Positions 36,442-46,300 of a stretch of 64,000 nucleotides of DNA are shown in pieces (positions within the stretch are counted from its first letter, which is position 1; each line of letters begins with the position of its first letter). The translations under genes and the position numbers were made by a program. The notes beneath the pieces are model-generated. The model made no database searches, was not told where the DNA came from, and was given only the letters and a program-made list of their open reading frames with translations. The DNA comes from Acridotheres tristis (lineage: Eukaryota > Chordata > Aves > Passeriformes > Sturnidae), in the NCBI GenBank assembly GCA_037013685.1, contig CM072906.1, positions 3,695,001-3,759,000 on the forward strand, read 5' to 3'.

Positions 36442-39316
36442 ACTGGCCATGGAGCACCCTTGAGCAGCCTGATGGATTTTTAACTTCCAAGGACTTGAGT
36501 GCTTTCACTTGGAAGTTTGGTTGACTAAGTTAGTCCAAGATAAGAATGAGCTGCTTTTTATGGGTGAAATTTTTGGTTTGCCTTTTTCATTGCCTGTTTG
36601 TGGGGTGGGGTGTGTGTGGGGGAGGCTTGTTTTTTTTCTCAAGGTTGAGTTCAAGCATGCACATCTGTAGGCTTTCAAATGACTAACTTCTGGGTTTGGT
36701 ATCAAAAATAGTTTCCCTCCTTTACTCTCTCCTGTGGCCCTTCATCTGCTTTGCCTTCTACTTCAGAGTTTTCCTCACCTAATGTACAAAGAAAATGGCG
36801 ATGTATATTTTCATGTAATTTGATTTTTGGAATTCTGTCACCTTCTGTAGTGAGTTCTTCCAAAATATAATTTTTTCCAATAATAATGTGTCAAAGTGGC
36901 TGTCTTGAGTATTGCAGGAGGAAGGGTACCTGTAGCTGGAGCACAACTTACCTGAACATCATCAACAACACAACACTAGCAAACAGTTGAGGAATTGGAA
37001 ATGCTATGCTTCATTTTGAATAAGAGCAAACAAAACACACAACTTTATCCCTGTTGTAACCATCTCTGGCCCTCTAGTGAGCAAATACTAATCTCAGAGT
37101 ATCTGCTTCCAAGAGTTTTCAAGCCTTTGACCAAAGAAACTCATAGGAGGACTTGAAACTACTCAACTTTTTCCTTACCACAGCATAACCCACTAATAAA
37201 TCAAGAGTTCCAGTGTCAAAGAGTCAGGTTTTAAGAAACCTTCAGTCCTCAGTTGCTGGCTGGTCTTCATTTTATGTTGCTGTGCAACATGCATATGCTG
37301 AAAGGCAGATACTGCAGGTTTGGTGAGGGGGGTTGGGGTGGAAGGAGGTGACAGTTGTTAGAGGCAAGGCAGCCCTTGGGGACAAAAAGGCATTTAGTGT
37401 AAGAAGACTTACAGGGAAAGGTACTACTTCCTCCTACAGCTGGTTTAGATAAACAGGTATGTTTGATATCTACATTTATGTGTTTGGAAATGAATTATGT
37501 TGTGAAATCATTAGTTAAATTTGCTTTTAAATGGCTAGGCTGTTCTTGCAGCCAGGCAGGTGCATGCAGGACTTAATCCCCCAGACAACAGAGCTGCTTT
37601 GAGTTTCTGTTGGAGCACTTGTCCAAAAGGTCTTCAGAGCAGGTTTCTTTCCCATCAGCTGACTAACCTTTTCCACTTAAAGTTGGGATTGTGCAGAATT
37701 TCAGTGGCATGGTGTCATTCTTTCCATTAAAGACTGGAAGAAAGCTGATCTTCTTAAACCTAGCAACGGACTTACTCCCCCACAGGCTGCCCTTCCTTTT
37801 CCTTTTTATTTTTCAGTGTATCTAGAACTGAGGCAATTCAAGGTATTTGCTGGTTTCAGCAAGTTCAGCAGTGGCCTGTTTTGTCATCCAAAGTAACACA
37901 GTTCACCGTGGACTCACCTGTAATTTCACAAAATGGTACAAAGCTTGTCTGTGCTCTCCAGAATTGCTGCTTGTTTGTTCTTTAGGTAGTAGGCCTGGAA
38001 ATGTTTGTCTTGCTTCAGTGGTATGGAAGAACTGGGAATTCCATAGCACTGCTCCTTCCCCTCTTTGAGAATTCAAATATATATTTGGCTTACCCAGATG
38101 GTTTGTGATCCCACCTGACCCAGATTCTCCCTAGGGAGGAGTGTTACCATGGGATGCTGTTAAGATCTACAAGCTGCAGGTATGGCTAATGCACAGTGAC
38201 TGAATGAAGGAGGCAGCTCAGGGTCTGGTGCCAAGTGTCCAGGTTGTAGGAAGCCTCTGGCAGGCAAGGAAATGGCCCATTTCACTTTTCTTCGATCACA
38301 GTTGGCTCTTTGTTTGTTCTGCCCCACACTGAAAGGGACACTGGTGGAAAGCTGTTAGTGATAAAACCAGATGGGAACACCACTGAGGAGCTGCAGTATT
38401 GACAAGTAGTATGAGGATTCGTGGTGAACAAGGAAGTAAAGCAGCATTCCTCAGTTGTTCTTGTAGCGAGACTTTGTATCTGGTTTGGTTCATGCAGGCT
38501 CTTGGCATCCTGGCTGCTCAGTTAACACTGTAGGTTCTCCAGGGGTTTATTATCCTGGCCAAGGGTTTGAGCTGATTTTTGCCCCAACACGGTTGCATTC
38601 CAGAGATCACTGCATCACTGGGAGAAAATGAAAAGCATCAACCAATAATGAATGACTTACTAGTGTAGCCATCTTAATTCCTTTTTTTTATTTCTCCATG
38701 TTGCACCAGAGAAGATCCCTAAAATTCAGAAGGACTGTCAACCCTCACTCTAAAATTCCTTCTGCTGCAATGCCTGAAAACACTTATTGGACCTGGCTGA
38801 TCAATAAGCAGAGCACATTGAGTCTGAAGTGATTAAAGTGTATTTTGAGCTTTGGTAGGCCCATGTGGAGTGGACTCCTCTGTGTCTGTACCATCTGGTG
38901 CACTGCTCTTGGTGCAGTGCCATCACTGCACACAGAGCAGCAGCGTGACTCCCTTCAGAAGCAGCACGAGTGATTCTAAACCAAATCAGAAGCTGCTTGG
39001 GGTTTAGAGAGACTGTCATACAACAGCTTCCTGCCCAGGCAAATCCCCAGAGGCGATTACAATTCCCTTGGTGCAAAACATAGCAGTGGTTTGAAATGTG
39101 ATCCCTGTTGTTACTGAGAAATTAAACTAAATCACCGTTCCTCAGAGGATCAATAGTAGTACCGTGAGCAGTGGGGTAATTTGCTATACAGCACTGTCAT
39201 ACACAGCTGTCATCAAGCTGTGCAAAATGGGACAGGTTGTTTCATGGTTTATCTAGAAAACTAGTCTGTGGCCCTCCTGGGCCCAGCTCTGGATTTGCTG
39301 TTTTATCCAGCACCAA

Positions 39317-39322
39317 AATAAA
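39317..39322 (+). terminator. UBE2G1: Candidate distal polyadenylation signal AATAAA
   Basis: The last canonical AATAAA before the ANKFY1 CpG island, followed by modestly GT-rich sequence. A 3'UTR of about 3.7 kb would fit the long UBE2G1 messages known in mammals, but this is inference. If used, it leaves only about 1 kb to the ANKFY1 start codon. Confidence 0.35.
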
Positions 39323-39990
39323 TATGATGCAGAACAACTTTTAGAAGGTCACTTCATGGTGGAGTTCAGAAAAAAATTATGTCTGTAAAACAATACTGTG
39401 CATAAAGTCTCCAAAGTTGGTCCTCAAAGCAAGCACCAAATTTGCTGTTGGAGCAGCATCGAGTATTTGGCATTTTTGCGGTATCTAAGCAGGAGCAATG
39501 ATGAGCAGTGACAACAGGCGAGGGGCCAGCTATGTTGTACACGGGGCTGGGAAAATGATCCTGTTATTGGTCATTGCCTGTCGACTTGTAACCACTTTTC
39601 ACCCACCGGGCACCAATCCAGTGTCCAGGGGGCACAGATTCAGTGTCCAGGATTGTTGGCTCTGAAACAAAAGCAGGAATTGAAGTGACGAGGAGCCCCC
39701 ATGTCCCCGAACTCCCTCGCTGTGGTTCCCGCGGCCACTGCCTGGGCACAAGGTGCGTTCCGGGCTCAGGGCGGCGGTCCCGGGGCAGGTGAGCGGAGGT
39801 GATGCACAGGTGCGTTTGTCCCGGTGCTGGGTGCATTTATTCCAGCGTTCCCCAGCCGTGCCAGTCGCCGCTTTGCTGTTCACCGCCAGCCCAGCGCTCC
39901 GGCCGGGATCACCGGGTGTCTTCTCGCCGGGGCGGCTACACCGGGCCGGCTGCGCACTGCGTCCGCGACCGGGCTGGGCCGCCGGCCGGC
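39323..39990. other. Intergenic spacer between UBE2G1 and ANKFY1
   Basis: A+T-rich until about 39.58 kb, then rising in G+C and CpG toward the ANKFY1 promoter. No coding exon or mobile element was recognised. It passes directly into the 10-bp tandem array. Confidence 0.6.
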
Positions 39991-40240
39991 CGGGACAACG
40001 CGGGATAACGCGGGAAGAGGCGGGATAACTCGGGATAAAGCGGGATATCTCGGGAGAAGGCGGGATAACGCGGGAGAAGGCGGGATAACGCGGGATATCT
40101 CGGGATAACGCGGGATAGCTCGGGATATCTCGGGAGAAGGCGGGATAACGCGGGATAGCTCGGGATAACGCGGGATAACGCGGGATAGCTCGGGATAACG
40201 CGGGATAACTCGGGATATCTCGGGAGAAGGCGGGATAACG
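39991..40240 (+). repeat. Tandem array of 25 decamers, consensus CGGGATAACG
   Basis: Twenty-five consecutive 10-bp units, each beginning CGGGA, with no insertion or deletion across 250 bp. Unit counts by hand: CGGGATAACG 9, CGGGAGAAGG 4, CGGGATATCT 4, CGGGATAGCT 3, CGGGATAACT 2, and three singletons (CGGGACAACG, CGGGAAGAGG, CGGGATAAAG). All variation lies in the last five bases, and variants recur in blocks (for example ATATCT then AGAAGG then ATAACG), which suggests duplication of multi-unit blocks. It ends about 55 bp before the first TCTCGCGAGA element and 128 bp before the ANKFY1 ATG. Confidence 0.97.
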
Positions 40241-40294
40241 CGGAGCGAGCGGGTCCCTCCCCGGGCGCGGCCGGTGGCGGCGCTGTCGCGTTCC

Positions 40295-40304
40295 TCTCGC
40301 GAGA
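40295..40304. promoter_or_regulatory. ANKFY1: TCTCGCGAGA element, distal copy (BANP motif)
   Basis: Perfect 10-bp palindrome TCTCGCGAGA. This element is known to be bound by BANP at CpG-island promoters, in a way that requires unmethylated CpG. Position 64 bp upstream of the ANKFY1 ATG (from its last base) fits a core promoter element. Confidence 0.8.
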
Positions 40305-40337
40305 GTCGCCGCCCGCCCCAGCGCCGGAGCATTGCGG

Positions 40338-40347
40338 TCTCGCGAGA
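40338..40347. promoter_or_regulatory. ANKFY1: TCTCGCGAGA element, proximal copy (BANP motif)
   Basis: Second perfect TCTCGCGAGA, 43 bp downstream of the first (start to start) and ending 20 bp before the ATG. It may lie at or just after the transcription start. The pair suggests that ANKFY1 is under BANP control. Confidence 0.8.
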
Positions 40348-40367
40348 GCTGGGGCGCCGGAGCCAAC

Positions 40368-40377
40368 ATGGCGGAAG
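40368..40377 (+). CDS. ANKFY1: ANKFY1 coding exon 1 (10 nt coding)
   Basis: ATG GCG GAA G, encoding MAE and the first base of the next Glu. Donor G|GTGAGG. Assigned because MAEEEVAKLEKHL is the known start of the family and the phase fits exon 2. Confidence 0.93.
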
Positions 40378-43300
40378 GTGAGGGGGGGAGCCCGGGTGAG
40401 GGGCCGGGCGGGGCCGGGGACGGCGGGGCCCGGGGGTCTCCGCTGCTCGCGGGGCACTGCAGTGTGCAGCTCCCGCGTTGTCCCGTGCGGGACGGGCTCG
40501 GTCCCGCCCGCTGCGGGTGGGGCGGGCCGCCCCCGAGGTGAGCGGGAGATGGCGGGGACCGCGGGCGGACACCCCGGGCGGGGCCGGCCTGGCGCGGGTG
40601 GCTTTGCCTCTCCGGAGGGGCCGTGGGGTGGCCGTGGGCGGTGGGAGCCGGCCGGGACGTCCCGCCGACCCGTCCCCGCAGGCCGTGGGTCAGGCGGGGC
40701 CGCAGGGGCTCTCGTGGGGCTCATCCCGGCGAGCCCTGCCCGAAGCGCCGCGGGCGGCGGCTTTCCTTGGAGCAGGGCGGGCTGCCTGTGCTGCAGCCTC
40801 CCGGTCACTTGTGCCGGAGTGCTTTTGTCAGGCTCGGGTGAGATCTGCAGAGCTCCTGGAGTGCTGCTGTTTTGCCTGAAGGCTGTCAATTACACCATTC
40901 AAATTCATTTAACCTAATGAGATTTGAAAAGAAAACGTTTGGATTTTTGCATTCTACTCTTTTCTGCAAGACAAGCTTCCTCTTTTACTTGGAGGAAACT
41001 TGGGGCAAACGGAGCTAAAATGCTCCAAGTTAAAAAATGAAGCAAATAAAGTTAAGAGTCGTGAAAGCAGAACCTTCAGCTCTTGAAGTGCAGCTCTTGG
41101 ACAGTAGTGAAATTTTAAGAATACTTTTAGAATATTGACTAAGACGGAGCAGATGCTGCTGGACTGACATGCATCAGCTTGAGAGGATGCTGCAGTCAAG
41201 CTGGTTTGATAAGTCCTTAAAGGAATGTCTTATTTCTTGTGTGCTGAAATACCACTTCTTCATATTTAGCTGACCAGTCTCTTATGCTTGCTTTTAAGCC
41301 TTGGTGACCCAGTTCTGGAGGGCTTTAGATGTCCAAGTTGATTCACGTAGTGAAACTTCCCCAGTGAGACCCTCAAGGATGTGAGGCTCTGGCTGAGGGT
41401 CCTCCTTTGCAGAATTAACCGGCAGCTGATACAAGCAAGCTCTGTTTCAAACAATCTGTACTTCTCAGAGATTCTTCCCTGACTTAAGTAATTCTCTGCT
41501 CTTTTGGCTGATGTGATTCATGTGATCAATGAATGATCCTGTGTGAACAGGAATAACAAGCTGGAGTTGTCAGTACCTCAGGATGTGTTGGAAGAGGGGC
41601 TCATTTTGTCCTTGCAAAGGAGGTACCTACCTGCAGCCACACTTTTCTTGTTAAGAGCTACAGTTGAGTCAGCTGAAAAATGAAGGACTGTTAAGGAAGG
41701 GATCTTGTAAAATTGTGGTTATTAGCTCAGAAGCCAAGTGCGTTTTCTCATAAGGAAGTGTTGCCTCTGTTTAGAAAAATCCTGCATCACATTTATTGTA
41801 ATTGCTAGCTGCAGATTGACTTAATATCTTAGTAAGACAAGAGCCAAGTTGGCATTTGTAAATTCTGAGTTCTGTACTGCTGATACTGGTGGTTTACATG
41901 CAGGCTTGGGGAAGAACTGCTGGATTAATGCTTGAGTGTAAAGAAGCAGTAGCTGTAGAGCTTTGGAGTGGTGGCAGGGTAAAGATCAAATGCATAAAAA
42001 AGTGAGGAGGAGCAAGAAAACAGTGACTTGTATGTCCTTGGGGAGATAAGGGCCAGAGTGTGGAGCAGTGGAGGGGTTAAGGAAGTAATTTGGTTTTCTG
42101 AAATATTTCACTCAGGTCCACTTTGTAAGTAAACAAAGTTTATCTGTATGGCTTCTGGGACTGCTTTTGATGGGTGGAATGGGCTGTGTGATGGGTTCCA
42201 CTAGATGCTCCCTCTAATTTTTGATATGTGCTATCTGTCTCCTCACTGCCTTTTGCCTCCCTATTTGCATTCAGCTATTTCCTCCCGAGTACTTCTGTGC
42301 CTGTCCTATAAGAAAATGACAGTAGCCTTTCCTGAAATCCTCTTCAAAGTCTTTGATATGGAATATAAACTTCTGCCAGTTCATGAGATGCTGGTCAATT
42401 TGCCGGAAATCTTTTAACAAAAGCTGCTCTTACTTACCTGGACTGAAGCTCAGAAGAAGAGGCATTTTGTGTTTTCCACTCTGCTGAACCCAGGCATCCT
42501 GTTCAGTGAGGTGTTTGGATTGGTGTTGAGCCAGAGGCTTACTGGGATCTTACTGAGCCTGGCCTTTCCGTGCCTTGAGGCAAGGACCATCATTAAGTGT
42601 GTGTGTGTGTGTGCCTGCAGTAATTGTGCATTTTATCTATTCACTCTTTAAGTGAGCAGTTTATGGGGAAAACTGAGGCTTTGCTCTTGTGCTGTAAATG
42701 TTGGCTAATTGGACATTGAGAACTCTCTTGAATGTGTATTTGAAATGTGCTGTAAATTAAGTACTGTCCTCAAGAGCAGCTACTACACAGCATGTGTGCA
42801 GATTGTCAGGTAGAATAAGAGAAACTCTTCATTTTACAATTCTTCTAATTGATACAGTAAGCAAATACCTATCAGTCCTTCTCACTGAGTTTGCAGGAAG
42901 CATATGGTGTCAATCTGAAATCAAGAGTTCTCCAAGCTTTGCTTCTTGGAGGTACTTTCACTGCTAGTAGGGATTGTCTGGGATTGCTCTGCAAGCAGCA
43001 GGAACCAGCTGGACTGTTGGTCATGTACAAAGCTTCAGCTACTGCTGCTTGTGGGTTTAAGGTGGTTTTGCATTGTATCCTAGTGATTTCAGGCTGATTT
43101 GGAGCTAGTGAGCTGACTTTGGTAAAATGACAGAATTTAAGATGTTACCTCAGGTACGGATTCTTTATTCCCACCTTTGCACTCCCGTGGTTTAAGTGGA
43201 AGGTGCAGTATTTCTATAAGGTGGTGCATGCAATGAGCTTCATTAGGCACTTCTTATTCCTAGCATTTGAATTTGTGTGCCATCTAAAAATCTCCCTGGA

Positions 43301-46300
43301 TGAACAGTGGTGCTGTTCTCAGTGTCTTTTACTCTGGGCTCCTGTCAGACTCCTGCTCTAATGGTAGGACGTGCTTTGTGCCCCCCAGCACTATCTTTAT
43401 GGAGAAATGAGGAAGGAGTACTTGCTCAAGGGACATGTCCTTCTAGTTCTGGGAACACCAAAACTGCATTCATCTTCATACAGAAAGACTGACCACAGCA
43501 GGATTTCAAACCATGCTTGAGGCTTGGTGTAGTGCTGATGGCACAGTTCTGAAATCAGAGTATATTTCAGTAGAAAAAGAAGGGTATCCCAAAGGAGATG
43601 GTGTCTGTGAAATTTTGAAGGATGAAGATAACAAAATGGCTTTTGAAGGAAGTACCTGCCAAACCTGCTTACGTAGTATTAACTGAAAAATAAAATGGGA
43701 TATGTTGCCTCTTGTTTATCCATTACAAAAGCTGCTAAATTAAAAGACTTCTGAGGAAGCATTTGCTGCAGGGTCCATAGAGGACAGGCTAAACAAGGTG
43801 TTCTGTCTGCAGCAGAGCCAGACTGATGCTCTGCCCTGGGGACCTGTGTCAGAGCAAGGCCAAGGTCAGCTGTGCTGTTGAACTTTTCTACAGAAGCAAG
43901 AAGAAAACACTGATGAACAGAGCTCAGTTTCTCATTGTTTGTACTAGTGATATTTTGTAAATATTTTAGAGAAGTCATTGAAATATGAATTCCTGGCTAC
44001 TAGGGAGTAATCTTGTAGGAACTTTCCCACCTAAAATCACTGGTTAGCTTCCAAATTTATCCTCTCTGCCCCCTCTTATTTTGGGACTTATTTTAGGTTT
44101 GGGATTTGGCCTTACTTGAAAAATCAATTTAATGATAGTTAACATTTAGTTTCTGCAACTAATCCATAAATAAGTACTCATAAGTTGGATTGGTTTTAAA
44201 TACCTGTACAAATGTTTCCTTCCAGCAGTGGAATGTAGAGGTTTTGAATTCACTGAAAAACTTACCCCCCTTCGTGTTGTGGAGTGACCAGTTAAGTGTG
44301 ATGGAAAAGCAGGTTCTGGAAATGGGATGGAAATGCCTGTTCAAGGATCAGATTCCCAGGTGCTGTCGCTTTGCTGATCCTGAACTGAAATAGCCACCAT
44401 GGACTTGACTCCATTTGTGATGCCTTACCAGTGGAGGAGTGTGTGTGCCAGCAGGGAGTAGTTTTGTATACTTGTGACTGGCCTTTTAGCACATGGATTC
44501 TGGGGACAATCTGTTTTCCACTCTGGCTATTTTTTGTGGAATTTCTTAGCTGAAAGTTTGAGGAGTTCTGAGCAGGACAGTTAAATACTCTGAGGTAGAC
44601 ATGGTACATCAGCAACTGTTCTAATGGTCACTTGTGGTTCAAGTATCAGCTGTAAAGTCAAACTGCATCTTAACTAGGCTGAAAAAATGGGTAAGAACTA
44701 AAGACTCAGTCCTCTGCCCCACCATAATTCCCACAGAAATGGACTCCATGGTTTAGGAACTTCATAGCATTCCTGACCAAACAGAATTCAGAACTTTCTT
44801 TGTAAGTGGCTTTTATCATTGTGTTATGATTTTTCAATGTCTTTAGGAAAATGACACAAAAATAGAAGGTTTAATACCAGGGGTGAGATGCTCGGGTATT
44901 TGGAAGAGGAGTGACTCTCCTTGGAGTGTTGCAATTAAACAACATGTGTAATCTGAGGGTTACCTCAGATGCCAAAGGTGTGCATGTCTCAGCCTTGTGG
45001 TGACACTGTGTGCCTTGCAGAGGAGGTGGCCAAGCTGGAAAAGCACCTGATGCTCCTCCGTCAGGAGTATGTGAAGCTGCAGAAGAAACTCGTTGATACA
45101 GAAAGGAGATGCAACGTTCTGGCTGTGGAGGCCAACCAGGACAATGCCAGTGACACCTTCATCAGTCGACTTCTCACCATTGTAGCTGAGCTCTATCAGC
45201 AGGAGCAGTACAGGTGAGGAAGCCCCTCTGGGGAAAGGGGAATTACAGGAACCTTGGATTTTATTGACTGCACTAGGTCCTAGTTTTAGACAAGGAAAAC
45301 TCTTTGCTGCTGGGTGTGAATAAGGTCCTGAGTAGATGGAAGTCGTGGCATACTGAATCCACTTGAATTGAGAGCTCTGAGCAGAAGTTTGTCTCTCAGA
45401 CAAGTCCAGAGAAAACTAACCATGATCACTGTCAGCAGCAAAGCTCTCTTTGAATAGAAGGAGTTTTGAAGTGAACCATACTTAGTTGATGGATTAATTA
45501 GACAATGTGTCTGGAAAAACTGTTCCTTTCTTGAAAGACTTTGTCCCAAAATGTTTAAGTTCTTATGTTCCTGTTGTGTGTGAAGAAGCCTGATTAATTT
45601 GGCTTGTCTGGTTGTATTAGTGAAGTATGTGACTTAGTGATACACTGTATTTTTAAAGCTCAACACAAAATTATGGTTAATAGTTTCTTTTCCATAGGCA
45701 CACTAAGGATCCCTTCCATATTCTAGATCCCTGAGCTGATTAAGTTCTGACACTACTATGATACTCATCAGTGGCTTTGCTGTTACTGAAAGCACTGCCA
45801 ATATAGTAAAGGAGTTTAGTCATGTGAGGGAAAATCTATTTTAGTTAAAATTTCCTTGTACCAATAGCTCTTCATGAGCCTCCCTGAGAAGAGGCTCTGT
45901 GCCTGCAAGAACTTACTGTATGTAGCCTGCTGGGTAAGAGATTTGATAGGTAGGATATGTGAGAAGAGTTGGAGCACTTTATTTCTATTCAGCTTCTTAG
46001 CTTTAAAGGCCTTGAATAGTTGTCTAAAAGGGCCTGCATACCACAGAATGGGAAAGCTGGCAGGTCCCAGTGCAGGTTTCATTAAGTAACATCTCTGTGT
46101 TGTGCTGTAGTTTATAGCAGTGCTTTGATTTGGAAAATGGTCTGGAAAGCACACCTACACAGTCAGAACATTTGCAAGCCACGGGATTTCAAAATGAGAA
46201 GGGCAAGTATTTTCTAACTGCAGTGGATAACCTGGTGTAAAGGGTCAGGATGAAATGGTGTTCCTGACAGCTGGTCTCCTGGGCACTGGGGATCCTGCCT

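Larger units (their letters stand above)
35669..39322 (+). other. UBE2G1: UBE2G1 3'UTR exon (3' end uncertain)
   Basis: Begins 'gtctccaattgagaaacatg'. The first 350 nt or so look like the strongly conserved UBE2G1 3'UTR as I remember it; I could not align it. It contains a perfect Pumilio element (35891-35898) and two long T tracts (about 36113-36140 and 36224-36244). AATAAA signals occur at 35775, 36436, 37195 and 39317. The transcript may end at any of the last three. The span given assumes the last; the part beyond about 36.46 kb could instead be intergenic. Confidence 0.5.
39700..40800 (+). promoter_or_regulatory. ANKFY1: CpG-island promoter of ANKFY1
   Basis: CpG-dense sequence surrounds ANKFY1 exon 1 and includes the decamer array. 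Two perfect TCTCGCGAGA palindromes lie 73 and 30 bp upstream of the ATG, and a CCAACATGGCGG context of YY1 type spans the start codon. No TATA box was seen. The transcription start is probably between 40.25 and 40.36 kb, giving a short 5'UTR. Limits of the island are estimated by eye. Confidence 0.8.

Noticed and set aside
39599..40889. Three long overlapping open frames on the - strand (256, 230 and 317 codons) with repeated RYPALSRVIP-like decapeptides
   Set aside because: A 10-bp repeat lacking stop codons on one strand is open in all three frames and gives the same decapeptide series in each. The frames cross the ANKFY1 promoter and exon 1 and have no family resemblance. They are by-products of the array and of high G+C.
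44960..45403. 147-codon open frame on the - strand opposite ANKFY1 exon 2
   Set aside because: It is the antisense shadow of a conserved coding exon and has no recognisable domain.
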